A stretch of 64,000 nt of DNA from B33-G16 sp964611035 (GTDB lineage: Bacteria > Desulfobacterota > DSM-4660 > Desulfatiglandales > B25-G16): assembly GCA_964611035.1 (NCBI GenBank), contig CAZSWT010000012.1, positions 1-64,000 on the forward strand, written 5' to 3'. Below are positions 17,903 to 26,492 of this stretch, one piece after another. Under the pieces are notes generated by a model that was not told where the DNA came from, made no database searches, and saw nothing but the letters and a program-made list of their open reading frames with translations. The first letter of the stretch is position 1, and the number at the start of each line of letters is the position of its first letter. The translations under genes and the position numbers were made by a program.

Positions 17903-19744
17903 ATGTTCAGTAACATTATTTATATTATTATTGTATTGGTACTATTTCAGTTTAATTACCCTGTGGAGGGTCTATTCAGATCACCTATAATCTCCGTTTT
18001 TGTTATCTTTTTACTCTGGCTCAATTTTACAATCTACTGTAGATACCGCTTCTCCAGGCTTTTGGCTTTTTATAGAGGTAATCCCACCAGTTTTGCTCAA
18101 AGCAAGGTAAGTTCTGCCTATCAATCGGCAGTCACGAAACTCTCCATTTTATCCATAATGATATTCGCCTTATTTGTTTATCTTCTCAATCTAAAATATT
18201 GGCTTCTTAAAATCCCTGGCTTCACCACTTTTTCAATTCTGCCAAGCGCTGTGGCCATCCTTATCTTTTTTATCTTTCTTGCCACCATCTGGTATTATGG
18301 CTATCCCGCCTATTGTGCCATCTTTCCATGTTCGGCAACAAGGTGGGTCTATGTAGTATCAAATATAAAGCTTAATTTTCCTATTATTTTTCCTTGGGCA
18401 ATCCTTACCGTTTGCTATGATTTAATTGGCTTACTTGCATGGCCATCTTTAAAGAAGATCTTTGAAAATGAGATCGGACAATTTATATTTTTTACTGTAT
18501 TTCTGATTATCCTTGTAATATTCCTCCCTCCCTTTATCAAATATTGGTGGGGCTGCAGCAGCCTTCCCCAGACAGAAAAGAGAGAGAGTATAATGAATTT
18601 TCTGCGGAAGTCTGGCTTTAAATATAGAGACATATTACGGTGGCCGCTATTAGAGGGGCGGATGATGACCGCTGGTGTTATGGGTCTACTACCAAAATTT
18701 CGGTATATCCTTGTAACGGATTCTTTATTAAACCTCCTTTCAGAGGAAGAACTCAATGCGGTGATGGCCCATGAAATAGGCCATATAAAATATAAACACA
18801 TTCTTTTCTACATCTTTTTTCTCTTAGGCTATATGGCTCTCTCCATGGGCCTTTTTGATATCATTTTCTATGTAATGGCCGCTAATCCCTGGTTATTTGA
18901 CTTATTACGAAGCCAAAAAGAGGTCCAGACAGGTATATTTTATTCACTCTTCTCTGTGCCTGTCATATTGAGTGTCATCCTTTACTTTCGATATATCATG
19001 GGTTTTTTTATGAGGAACTTTGAGCGTCAGGCAGATCTCTATTCAGCTAAACTCATGGGTAAACCTGAACCCACTATTATGTCGCTTGAAAAGATTGCAC
19101 AGGTTAGTGGTCAAAGTCGAAATCTCCCATCCTGGCATCATTTTAGCATTGCTGAAAGAGTTGAGTGTTTGTGGAGATCCTTGCAGGATCCTCAATTAAT
19201 CAAGCGCCATTCAAGACGTTTAGCACTCTTTTTGATTGTCTTTTTCCTCCTTATTGCCTCTCTGGGATACGCACTAAATTTTAGTCCCCTAAAGAGAAAT
19301 ATAGAGCATATATTTCTTACACATATCTTGAATCAGCAGCTCATTGACTCCCCAGAAAATATCGAGACCTACAAAAATCTTGCATACATCTATCAAAGAA
19401 GAGAGAACCTTTCCAAGGCCAAATGGGCATATGAAAATATCCTCAGGCTCAATCCTGATGACGGAATGGCACTTAATAACCTTGCATGGATTTTAGCTAC
19501 TGCCCGGGATACAACACTTCTTGATTACCCAAAGGCACTTTTATTAGCCAAAAGGGCTGTTGGGATAGAAAACTCGCCAACCTTTTTGGATACCTTAGCT
19601 GAGGCTTACTATGTAAACGGATTGCAGGATAAGGCAATACAGACTATAAAGCAGGCATTAGAAAAGGCATCTGATAATAGGAAATATCTTGTGAGTCAAT
19701 TGGAGAAATTTAAGAAAGGGGCAAAAGGGGCTCCTGGAAGCTGA
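17903..19744 (+). CDS. M48-family membrane zinc metalloprotease with C-terminal TPR
   Basis: 613 residues. Several N-terminal membrane spans (~5-25, 28-45, 75-95, 105-130, 150-175, 190-215) precede the peptidase domain with the zinc motif HEIGH at ~289 (AVMAHEIGHIKYKH), further spans (~300-330, 350-375), and the third-ligand region FERQADLYSAKLMG. After a last span (~435-455) come TPR-like repeats (NLAYIYQRRENLSKAKWAYENIL). Related to HtpX/Ste24: membrane-protein quality control. The TPR tail probably faces the periplasm. Cotranscribed with the Mut7-C gene. Confidence 0.85.
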   Translation: MFSNIIYIIIVLVLFQFNYPVEGLFRSPIISVFVIFLLWLNFTIYCRYRFSRLLAFYRGNPTSFAQSKVSSAYQSAVTKLSILSIMIFALFVYLLNLKYWLLKIPGFTTFSILPSAVAILIFFIFLATIWYYGYPAYCAIFPCSATRWVYVVSNIKLNFPIIFPWAILTVCYDLIGLLAWPSLKKIFENEIGQFIFFTVFLIILVIFLPPFIKYWWGCSSLPQTEKRESIMNFLRKSGFKYRDILRWPLLEGRMMTAGVMGLLPKFRYILVTDSLLNLLSEEELNAVMAHEIGHIKYKHILFYIFFLLGYMALSMGLFDIIFYVMAANPWLFDLLRSQKEVQTGIFYSLFSVPVILSVILYFRYIMGFFMRNFERQADLYSAKLMGKPEPTIMSLEKIAQVSGQSRNLPSWHHFSIAERVECLWRSLQDPQLIKRHSRRLALFLIVFFLLIASLGYALNFSPLKRNIEHIFLTHILNQQLIDSPENIETYKNLAYIYQRRENLSKAKWAYENILRLNPDDGMALNNLAWILATARDTTLLDYPKALLLAKRAVGIENSPTFLDTLAEAYYVNGLQDKAIQTIKQALEKASDNRKYLVSQLEKFKKGAKGAPGS

Positions 19745-19854
19745 ACGAAGAAGGCTTCTAAGGGAATGGGAGAGAGCAATCATCAGAAACAGGTCTTGGA
19801 TTAGGTATAGTGAAGGGGGGGATATTCCGCTAGGTCTGTAAAGTCTTTCTAATG

Positions 19855-19882
19855 TTGACAACACAAATAATTGTATGATAAT
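19855..19882 (+). promoter_or_regulatory. Probable sigma-70 promoter for AbrB/PIN module
   Basis: TTGACA at 19855-19860 and GATAAT at 19877-19882, spacer 16, about 70 bp before the antitoxin ATG. Confidence 0.5.
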
Positions 19883-19954
19883 ATGATATTTGATTGATGA
19901 TTTCTATTATGACTTACTATCTGGTATAAGTAAACCGAAAAACGGAGTATCATA

Positions 19955-20206
19955 ATGTCAGTTGTTACTACATCAAGCCGGGGGCAGATCGTCATTCCCA
20001 GAGATGTGAGAAAGCAGCTTCAAATCGGTCCAGGGAAAAAGGTCCTGATCAGGGCTGAAGGGGATAGGGCAATTCTTTTCCCGCTTCCTGATGATCCTGT
20101 GGATCATTTCTGCGGTATCTTTCAGAAAGGAACATCACTTACAAAGGCACTTTTGGCCGAGCGGGGAAAGGAGCGAGCTCGTGAAGCGAAAAAGATTACT
20201 GGATAG
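19955..20206 (+). CDS. AbrB/SpoVT-type antitoxin (VapB-like)
   Basis: 83 residues. The N-terminal swapped-hairpin AbrB domain is clear (VTTSSRGQIVIPRDVRKQLQIGPGKKVLI, ~4-32), followed by an acidic/basic tail that would wrap the toxin. GGAG precedes the ATG. It overlaps the PIN toxin start by 26 bp, the usual antitoxin-first order. It would bind and neutralise the toxin and repress the shared promoter at 19855. Confidence 0.85.
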   Translation: MSVVTTSSRGQIVIPRDVRKQLQIGPGKKVLIRAEGDRAILFPLPDDPVDHFCGIFQKGTSLTKALLAERGKERAREAKKITG

Positions 20207-20591
20207 CTTTGCCATGATTGTTTATTTGAATAAAGAGAAGGGTTTTGAAAAGGTACGTGATGTAATGTCTGAGGCTCAGAAATCGGGTGACCATGTTTTG
20301 ATGAATGAGATAAATGTGGGGGAAGTCTATTATATTCTTTTCAGAAAAAGGGGGCCAGAAAAAGCTGACTACTTCATAGAGACAATACTTGCATCACTAC
20401 CGATTCTTACAGTCTCGAATGGTTTTGATGATGTGATTAATGCTGCAAAAATTAAGGCAGAGCATCCTCTCTCCTTTGCCGATTGTTTTGCTGTTGATAC
20501 GGCCCGCAAATATAATGCCGTTATCATGACAGGGGATCCGGAATTCAAAAAGATAGATCAGCTTGTTGAAATAGAATGGCTCGATAGATAA
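20181..20591 (+). CDS. PIN-domain toxin (VapC-like RNase)
   Basis: 136 residues from GTG 20181, chosen because AAAGGAG lies at 20167-20173 and the PIN signature starts at once (RLLDSFAMIVYLN). Conserved acidic residues: Asp in LLDSFA, Glu in MNEINVGEVYY, Asp in LSFADCFAVDTA and Asp in VIMTGDPEFKK, the usual quartet for Mg-dependent RNA cleavage. An upstream start at 20091 would add 30 residues read through the antitoxin gene. Toxin of the AbrB/PIN pair. Confidence 0.85.
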   Translation: MKRKRLLDSFAMIVYLNKEKGFEKVRDVMSEAQKSGDHVLMNEINVGEVYYILFRKRGPEKADYFIETILASLPILTVSNGFDDVINAAKIKAEHPLSFADCFAVDTARKYNAVIMTGDPEFKKIDQLVEIEWLDR

Positions 20592-20651
20592 CGAAGCGAG
20601 GCAGAAATTGGATGGCCTCAATGTGCATTTTTTTGCCCAACTGCTCAATTC

Positions 20652-20774
20652 ATGCCGATGAAAATTATGAGCCATTTTTCTCAAATTGATGTGGAATCAA
20701 AATTGGGTGAAGGAACAACATTTACGATAACTTTACCTTGTGATATATTAGCCACAGATCCTCACGGACAATGA
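20652..20774 (+). pseudogene. Remnant of histidine kinase C-terminus
   Basis: The 41-codon frame ending at 20774 contains VESKLGEGTTFTITLP, the final strand and G2-box region of HATPase_c domains. Nothing else of a kinase (H-box, N or G1 boxes) can be found upstream, so this is a fragment left by deletion. Confidence 0.65.
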
Positions 20775-20906
20775 AGATCAAAATTGACCAATATTTGCCG
20801 AAAGCTCTATTATCTCTCACAGAGAGCACAGGGGACACAGAGCTATTAAAAAGCGAACATACAGAAATGAAGGAGTCACTTAAAAGGCCAATGGTAATAC
20901 CTTAAA

Positions 20907-20997
20907 GGGCAAGAATAGGCTCGCTTATTCTTGCCCGCAATGGGGGCTCTCCATTGCTTCCGATTTGAATTCATCGGATGCCCGCTAAATGGGCCTT
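20907..20997. repeat. Chain of four hairpins upstream of TumA/TumE-like operon
   Basis: GGGCAAGAATA/TATTCTTGCCC (20907-20936, loop ggctcgct), GCAATGG/CCATTGC (20937-20957), TCCGAT/ATCGGA (from 20959) and GCCC/GGGC follow with almost no spacing; a fifth, around CCCGTTAAAT...ATTTAACTGGGG, lies near 21053-21085. The loop bases GGCTCGC recur in the chain at 17177-17285. Confidence 0.6.
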
Positions 20998-21149
20998 TTA
21001 TGCGATTTTATCAATTCCATTTTAGATTCTCCACTGTGATCTCTGCCTGCCCCGTTAAATGCGAAGCATATTTAACTGGGGAGAACTCAAGCGACCAGAG
21101 GGAGCGGGCGAGGGCAATCTATAATACTATCCGTAATTGGGAGGATATT

Positions 21150-21422
21150 ATGGAACAAATCGGGATAAGAGACAAAGCGTTGCCAATATTGAAATCTTCT
21201 ATAGCTTTAAAAGAGAAGCTACTAAAAGCAAAATCGAAGAGCTACCGCAAGCGTCTAAAAATATTTGAAAAAAAACATAAAATGAAGTCTGAGCACTTCA
21301 TAAAAGAGTTTAACGCCGGTAAGCTTGGTGACGATGCAGAATGGTTTGATTGGCTCTTTGTATATGAAGCATACAACAGAGTAACAGAGCAGGAAAAAAT
21401 AATAGAAGGGCTTTCACTGTGA
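21150..21422 (+). CDS. TumA-like antitoxin candidate
   Basis: 90 residues from ATG 21150 (GGGAGG just upstream). An upstream start in the same frame would read through the hairpin chain and is rejected. The protein is all-helical and basic in its first half (KSKSYRKRLKIFEKKHKMKSEHFIKEF) with a WFDWLFVYEAYNRV tail. Such short helical proteins sit directly before TumE/DUF6516 toxins. Its last bases overlap the start of the next gene by four (GTGA). The role is inferred mainly from the neighbour. Confidence 0.6.
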   Translation: MEQIGIRDKALPILKSSIALKEKLLKAKSKSYRKRLKIFEKKHKMKSEHFIKEFNAGKLGDDAEWFDWLFVYEAYNRVTEQEKIIEGLSL

Positions 21423-21796
21423 CCATTCGCTATTTTGAAAAGGTCAAAAAGAGAATAGCTAAATTGGAGTGGTTAATAGAACGGAAAAGTATTGATACTG
21501 AGTATGACGAAGACGCTGATGTTGGTTACATTGGAGGGTATATAAACTTCAAGGATGGTTCCATATTTCATTTCAAAGAAATTCTATTTGGACAGAACAG
21601 GCATTATAGATTTCACTATATGGATGAGAAACACAATCTAATATCCAGATGGGATACTGCGCCGCATCACAAGAAATTGAAAACTTTTCCTTATCATGTC
21701 CATTTACCTGATGGTGTGAAAGAATGTAAACCGGTTACACTTAATGGTGTCCTTGATAGGATAGAAAGCATTGTCATTGATAGATTAGAGGAGTGA
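21419..21796 (+). CDS. TumE / DUF6516-like toxin
   Basis: 125 residues from GTG 21419. The central and C-terminal part contains YRFHYMDEKHNLISRWDTAPHHKK then FPYHVH, matching the family pattern of a Tyr/His-rich strand, R-x-D-x-APHH and F-P-x-H-x-H. TumE proteins form type II toxin-antitoxin pairs with a small upstream partner, as here. The His cluster may be catalytic or metal-binding. Translation is coupled to the antitoxin through a GTGA overlap. Confidence 0.75.
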   Translation: MTIRYFEKVKKRIAKLEWLIERKSIDTEYDEDADVGYIGGYINFKDGSIFHFKEILFGQNRHYRFHYMDEKHNLISRWDTAPHHKKLKTFPYHVHLPDGVKECKPVTLNGVLDRIESIVIDRLEE

Positions 21797-21827
21797 TCTC
21801 AAACCTTAGTAAAGGGTCGCGGTAGGA

Positions 21828-22112
21828 ATGCGGGTTCCCCGCACAGATCCCAAGCATGGGGTTGCTGATATTTGCGAAATGGACCTGGATGAGATTTATT
21901 CAAAAGGTAAGCAGCAAAAAAAAGTTAAAGCCAGGAGTCTTCTTTGCTCTTGGCCTGCCTGTGCCGGCACGGCAGACAGGGCTGTCAGGGAACTGGGTAT
22001 GTCGCTCACAGATCTGGCCAGGCATCTGGGAATCAGTGTTCCAGGTGTAGGGTATGCCGTGGAGAGAGGGGAGTCTATTGCACGAGACAATAATTATCAA
22101 CTGGTTGATTGA
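21828..22112 (+). pseudogene. C-terminal remnant of a REP-associated (RAYT) tyrosine transposase
   Basis: The frame ends with ARSLLCSW...AVRELGMSLTDLARHLGISVPGVGYAVERGE, the characteristic C-terminal HTH of RAYT/IS200-like transposases. The catalytic HUH and Tyr region is absent. Between the Trp of LLCSW and AVREL lies an in-frame 27-bp insert (21954-21980, PACAGTADR) that is itself close to palindromic; without it the sequence reads as the normal family SW-AVREL. Decayed element. Confidence 0.75.
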
Positions 22113-22200
22113 TTTACTTTGTTTTTTAAGGGCGTCCCGCTTTACGCTTTATATTGAATTTTTGCGATAAAAAGATCACCAGAAGGAGTCATTTATCTCT

Positions 22201-23661
22201 ATGAAAATAGGAAGAAATGATCCCTGCCCTTGTGGAAGCGGTAAGAAATACAAGAAGTGTTGTTTGAAGAAGGATGAATTGAAAAAAGCGATTTCACTAC
22301 CCAAACGAAGGACTGCTGCGGAATCCGTGGATTCCCTCCGTGGGAAAATCATGAAGTTTATTGATATGGAGAACTTAAGGGACTATTATCCAGCGGCCAT
22401 CGACCAATATTGGAAGACACTTAGGCAGGGCCAGAACCTTCGGGCTATGGTAGAAACCGATATGATTGGTTTCACGGAGTGGTTCGTTCATGATTACGTC
22501 CTTCCTGGCTTTGGAAAGCCACTTATCACTGTCTATCTTGAAAATAATCCAAAGCTAACCAGAACGGAACTCCGGATACTGAAAGACTGGCAGGAGACCA
22601 ACATCTCCGTCTATCAAATCACCCGTGTAGAAGAGAATAATGGCGTTTACTGTGAGGACATCTTTACAGACAAGGGATTCTTTATCCACGATATCAGTAT
22701 TTCAAGGTCCATAAAGCAATGGGAATTATTGATGGCCCGAAAGGTGTGGGTTTTGGACGAGTGGCAATTGTCGGCAATGGGAGCAAAACTACCTCCTAAC
22801 GAAAAAAAGGATATTTATGACTTTGTGATGGGCCATTATCTGAAGCACCTGGAATCACATCCAAATACCTCGCTTACGGATTTTCTACAGCAAAAGGGAT
22901 ATCTTCTCAGACAATATGTGATTACAAAAGAAGTCGAACCCACTGAATCACCAAGGATCGTCACCAGCCATGGGGAGGAGATGGTCATGTATGATGCGAT
23001 CTACGATGTTATTGATTGTGACTTAGTGGTAGAAAAATTATCCAAGATCTCTGATTACCAAATGACGGGATACACTGAGCATAAGGATGGTGAAGCTTTG
23101 AATTATACCTTCGATTGGCTTGAGAAAGGAGAGTCTTCTAAGCTGTTCGAAGGAAAACATCCAAAAGAAGGAATGATTTTTCAATCGTTTTTTACGGAGG
23201 GACCTGGCCATGAAAGCTATAGGGTACTGGGGAATCTTAAGTTAGGTCCCGATAGACTAAAATTATCGGCCATGGGAGAGGATAGGTTCAAAGCAGGGAA
23301 GACCGTTTTAGAAAAAAATCTAAAACCTGCAGTTAAGCATAGATTGGACAGCATACAGACCCTTGAATCGAAGTTGAGCGAAGACAGGAGGGCATCCGAC
23401 ACCGAAGAGATCGACCCCGAGATACAAAAGGGAATTACTAAAGATTTTTTCGATAAATACTACAGAGATTGGCTTGATTTCAAAATCCCTGCCCTTGAAG
23501 ATAAGACGCCAAGGGAAGCTGCAAGGACGAAGGAGGGGAGAAGGGAGCTTGAGGAATTGCTAAGATTGTTAGAATATAGGGAACAAAGTAGGAGAGAGAA
23601 TGGACAGCCCGAGTATGACATTGCTTGGATTCGCAAAGAATTAGGGATAGAGAAAAAGTAA
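22201..23661 (+). CDS. SEC-C metal-binding motif protein, unknown function
   Basis: 486 residues. The N-terminus is a SEC-C zinc motif (GRNDPCPCGSGKKYKKCC, residues ~4-21), as found at the C-terminus of SecA and in many stand-alone proteins. The remaining ~460 residues are not recognised: acidic/basic alternating, with a region around 300-330 (EGPGHESYRVLGNLKLG) and a C-terminal helical stretch (REAARTKEGRRELEELLRLLEY) similar to C-termini of other large SEC-C proteins. AAGGAG lies ~12 bp before the ATG. Sits in accessory DNA between a RAYT relic and a MITE. Confidence 0.7.
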   Translation: MKIGRNDPCPCGSGKKYKKCCLKKDELKKAISLPKRRTAAESVDSLRGKIMKFIDMENLRDYYPAAIDQYWKTLRQGQNLRAMVETDMIGFTEWFVHDYVLPGFGKPLITVYLENNPKLTRTELRILKDWQETNISVYQITRVEENNGVYCEDIFTDKGFFIHDISISRSIKQWELLMARKVWVLDEWQLSAMGAKLPPNEKKDIYDFVMGHYLKHLESHPNTSLTDFLQQKGYLLRQYVITKEVEPTESPRIVTSHGEEMVMYDAIYDVIDCDLVVEKLSKISDYQMTGYTEHKDGEALNYTFDWLEKGESSKLFEGKHPKEGMIFQSFFTEGPGHESYRVLGNLKLGPDRLKLSAMGEDRFKAGKTVLEKNLKPAVKHRLDSIQTLESKLSEDRRASDTEEIDPEIQKGITKDFFDKYYRDWLDFKIPALEDKTPREAARTKEGRRELEELLRLLEYREQSRRENGQPEYDIAWIRKELGIEKK

Positions 23662-23998
23662 TTTCATCTTTCAGATGTCAGAATTCGATGTTTCTTATAT
23701 GATTGTTGAGAAATCGGAATCCAAAAAACTTATGACTACCAAACGAAACCTTGAATGAAATTTAATTTGGCTGTACGATCGATTATGGCACGAAACCTGA
23801 ATTTCCTACCAAAGCCAAATTATGCATAATCATGTTAAAATGTTATACTTTTTAGATCGCTGATATGTGGCAGAGTACAAACCCGAACCAAGCTTGGATA
23901 TTTTTCCGATAACACAACGTTATAAAAATTAAAGGTACTGACAAGATAGCACAACGACTCAAATTTAAAAGACATAGTATCTCTAATAGGTACATGTG
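23662..23998. other. Intergenic, no gene seen
   Basis: AT-rich, with stops in all frames. It holds a TAGATCGCTGATATG stretch that resembles TAGGTCGCTGATCTC at 26553, hinting at a diverged intergenic repeat, and nothing else I can identify. Confidence 0.4.
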
Positions 23999-24682
23999 AT
24001 GTCGGAATTTAAAAGGTGTAAAGGACTTAATCAAAAAGGTAAGAGATGTGGAGCGCAGGCTGTTAAAGGATCTGAATACTGTGTTGCTCACCAAGACCAA
24101 GCCCCTAAATCCCATATTAAGACTCCATTCTATAAAGATATTAAGTTTTTAATCCCAATAATTATAACCATATTTTTAGCCATTTATTTTGGGAGTAAAA
24201 GTGCTACAAAAAAAGGACAACAAATTACACACCAAGATCAAAATAAAACTCACAAAACATTAGATCGTATGGAAAAGAACATAAACAAAATTATCGATAA
24301 CCACTCAAAAGCCTCTCAAGAATATTTAGAAGAAAAATACGGCTCTCTTCCAACTTTCTTTGGTGCAACGGATAAAGGTGCAATAGTTCCCTATGGTGGT
24401 AATCCGGCGGGTATAAATATCGATTGGAAATCTGCTTTAGTGTTAAATGTAACGCATAATGAAATAAAAATACAAATTCCAGACATATCAATAAATACGG
24501 ATAAGATTAAAGGATTGACATTCGTAAATATAAAATTTGTAATGATAAAAAAAGTCGGTTATACGATAGCACCCATCGGCGACAGAAGATTTGAAATTAG
24601 GGCTACTGTTGTTGGAGTAGATCAAGGAATAACAGTGATTGGTTTATCAGTTGTTTTAAAATCTGGTTCTTCTCCAAATTAG
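23999..24682 (+). CDS. Zinc-knuckle, single-pass membrane protein; 3' end altered by MITE
   Basis: About 227 residues from ATG 23999 (GTG 23996 also possible). The N-terminal CKGLNQKGKRCGAQAV...YCVAHQ spacing (C-x6-G-x-RC...C-x2-H) is a small putative zinc-binding module. One membrane span follows (~50-68, FLIPIIITIFLAIYFG), then a coiled segment and a ~100-residue beta-rich domain. The last five residues (GSSPN) and stop are supplied by the MITE; removing the MITE and one target copy gives VLKS followed at once by TAA, so the ancestral protein ended there. Function unknown. Confidence 0.6.
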   Translation: MSEFKRCKGLNQKGKRCGAQAVKGSEYCVAHQDQAPKSHIKTPFYKDIKFLIPIIITIFLAIYFGSKSATKKGQQITHQDQNKTHKTLDRMEKNINKIIDNHSKASQEYLEEKYGSLPTFFGATDKGAIVPYGGNPAGINIDWKSALVLNVTHNEIKIQIPDISINTDKIKGLTFVNIKFVMIKKVGYTIAPIGDRRFEIRATVVGVDQGITVIGLSVVLKSGSSPN

Positions 24683-24951
24683 TTGGTAGAAAAATGATTT
24701 ACCAAAATACAACATATTGAAATTAAATGTAATTTCACCATTAACCTTTTTGATTAATTAGGCCATATTGTTAGGTGATAATGTTACTCCAGAAATTAAG
24801 TATTAACAGGAAATTACTTTTATAGGCAACTGCTATGATGAGCCTGGTAGGTACCCATTATCGGAGTTGCTTTTAAAAGCTATACCTACTGAAATCATTA
24901 ATCAAATAAGATTTAAGCCTTAATCTTGACCAACTAATTTGGAGAAGATCC
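24665..24951 (+). mobile_element. 287-bp MITE, copy 1
   Basis: Ends are GGTTCTTCTCC... and ...GGAGAAGATCC; the terminal inverted repeat includes CTTCTCCAAATTAGTTGGT in perfect form. It is flanked by an 8-bp direct repeat TAAAATCT (24657-24664 and 24952-24959). The same 287 bp occur in reverse orientation at 44462-44748. It has no coding capacity. The GG-start and 8-bp duplication are typical of ISL3-type transposition, so an ISL3 transposase elsewhere is the likely driver (inference). Confidence 0.9.
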
Positions 24952-24959
24952 TAAAATCT

Positions 24960-25337
24960 TAATTTAAATAATAATCCAATCTGCTATTTATCATCAAAAA
25001 AGTACCTTTTCCAAATTACAGATAACTCCAACGTATTCGTAAAGTTAAAAGCGATTAAAACCTGTGATATCTAAACTCCCCGTTTGGAATGTTACGGTTG
25101 CATGTATCTGCTATCTTTGGCAGGGTTTCAGCACGTTATAATGCTGCGATATCGAAACCGTATCGGAAAAACGTTAGCAATCCCAATATGATGAGCTCAT
25201 GGCAAGATATGTGGAAAACGAGTCGCTAGCCTCGAAAAATCTTGAACAGTACCCTTTCCGTTCCTAATAATAGACTGTGAAGTTCTTACACATGCGGTAT
25301 AATAGTTCCATTTCGATCAAATAAAGGACCCAGGTTA
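24960..25337. other. Intergenic region upstream of HEPN gene
   Basis: No ORF of note. Bases 25021-25100 resemble 26631-26707 (about two-thirds identical by eye, both with CTCCAAC, AAAACCTGTG and GGTTACRGTT-type blocks), so diverged non-coding repeats flank the HEPN gene. A TATAAT at 25298-25303 may be a -10 box; no good -35 is seen. Confidence 0.4.
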
Positions 25338-26492
25338 ATGAAGGCTCAGAAGAATGAAACTTTCTTGTATGAGGTCTCTTTTTATGTAAATACGGCACAT
25401 TATCTGCCAGTCTTGTGGAAACATGATCCTCTTTCTTTCCAGTGGGCGAAATTATCTGTCATTCCTTTGAAGAAATGTAGCAATCATGATGATGAAGGTA
25501 AGGAAGGATTCGATGATGCGATCAAGACCAGCTACACCATTCCAGCCGAATCAATCAACGAAGCAATCTCTAAATCGCTAATGGTGAACAGGTTCATCTT
25601 GAATATTGCTTCATTTTACTATTCAATTGGGTTAAACATAAAATCGCCTCCGTGCATTACTGAGTTGGATACCGGTAAAGGAGTAGTTTATGATTTCCGC
25701 CGTCTTACTTTTTCGAAAGATAACTTCTGCACAAAGATCGTCGATACATATTTCCCCTTTCTTACAGATGGGGGGGAAGGGAGCCTTAAGTTCAAATTAG
25801 ATCAAATATCGTCTTATGAATATAATGAGCTTTTTGAAATTGACGATTTTCATAAAACGATCAAGACTTTTCTGGCGCTCTACAATGCTTACATTAAGGA
25901 CTCAGCATTAAGAAAAAAAATAGATTTCTCACTCAATATTTTGAATGAGTCTCAGCAAATTCCGGGATTTGTATCGAGGTTTATCTTGTACTGGAGGGCC
26001 TTTCAGCAACTCGTTGAACGACCCGTTCCAACTGGTATCGTCAATGAAAAAAGTCTTCAAGAGATCATCTCGATTCTGAAGAAGCAAGAAGCCCCAAGAT
26101 TATCTCAAAAAGAAATATCAAGAATCAGGGATCAGATACGTATAATTCATTCTAGGTCGAGGGCCGATCTAATAGTCGATGAGATGAGAAGTTATTTCAC
26201 AGAATCTGAACAGGAACTTAGAGACATCTATACCAAGCTGGCAGAAACTCGAAATAAACTCATTCACGGTGGATACAAAGGAGAAGAAATCCCCAATTTG
26301 TGGTTTGATACAGAGTTACTTAAATCGATTGTTCGCCAGATGGTTGGCGTGCACGTCGGTTACAAAAAAAGTGAATTGAAGATGCCAAGCCTCAAGGATT
26401 TTCGTGTAAGGTCAGCTCCGAAACCTGTAATACATATTGGTATTGGTAAGCCGGATGAGGATATTGCGAGCAAATCTCGGATTAGGAAGTGA
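25338..26492 (+). CDS. HEPN-domain (ApeA-like) protein
   Basis: 384 residues, ATG after AAAGGACCCAGG. The N-terminal ~200 residues are not recognised. The C-terminal ~150 form a helical HEPN-like domain: a long helix with Glu/Arg, then AETRNKLIHGGYKG, which contains the R-x4-H catalytic signature (RNKLIH) of HEPN RNases (~residue 310). Several anti-phage ApeA and abortive-infection proteins share this layout of a large N-terminal sensor and a C-terminal HEPN. No partner antitoxin is adjacent. Defence function is inferred. Confidence 0.6.
   Translation: MKAQKNETFLYEVSFYVNTAHYLPVLWKHDPLSFQWAKLSVIPLKKCSNHDDEGKEGFDDAIKTSYTIPAESINEAISKSLMVNRFILNIASFYYSIGLNIKSPPCITELDTGKGVVYDFRRLTFSKDNFCTKIVDTYFPFLTDGGEGSLKFKLDQISSYEYNELFEIDDFHKTIKTFLALYNAYIKDSALRKKIDFSLNILNESQQIPGFVSRFILYWRAFQQLVERPVPTGIVNEKSLQEIISILKKQEAPRLSQKEISRIRDQIRIIHSRSRADLIVDEMRSYFTESEQELRDIYTKLAETRNKLIHGGYKGEEIPNLWFDTELLKSIVRQMVGVHVGYKKSELKMPSLKDFRVRSAPKPVIHIGIGKPDEDIASKSRIRK

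Noticed and set aside
20931..21149. Upstream extension of the TumA-like ORF
   Set aside because: The extra 73 codons cover hairpins; AGGAGG-like site and sensible N-terminus occur at ATG 21150.
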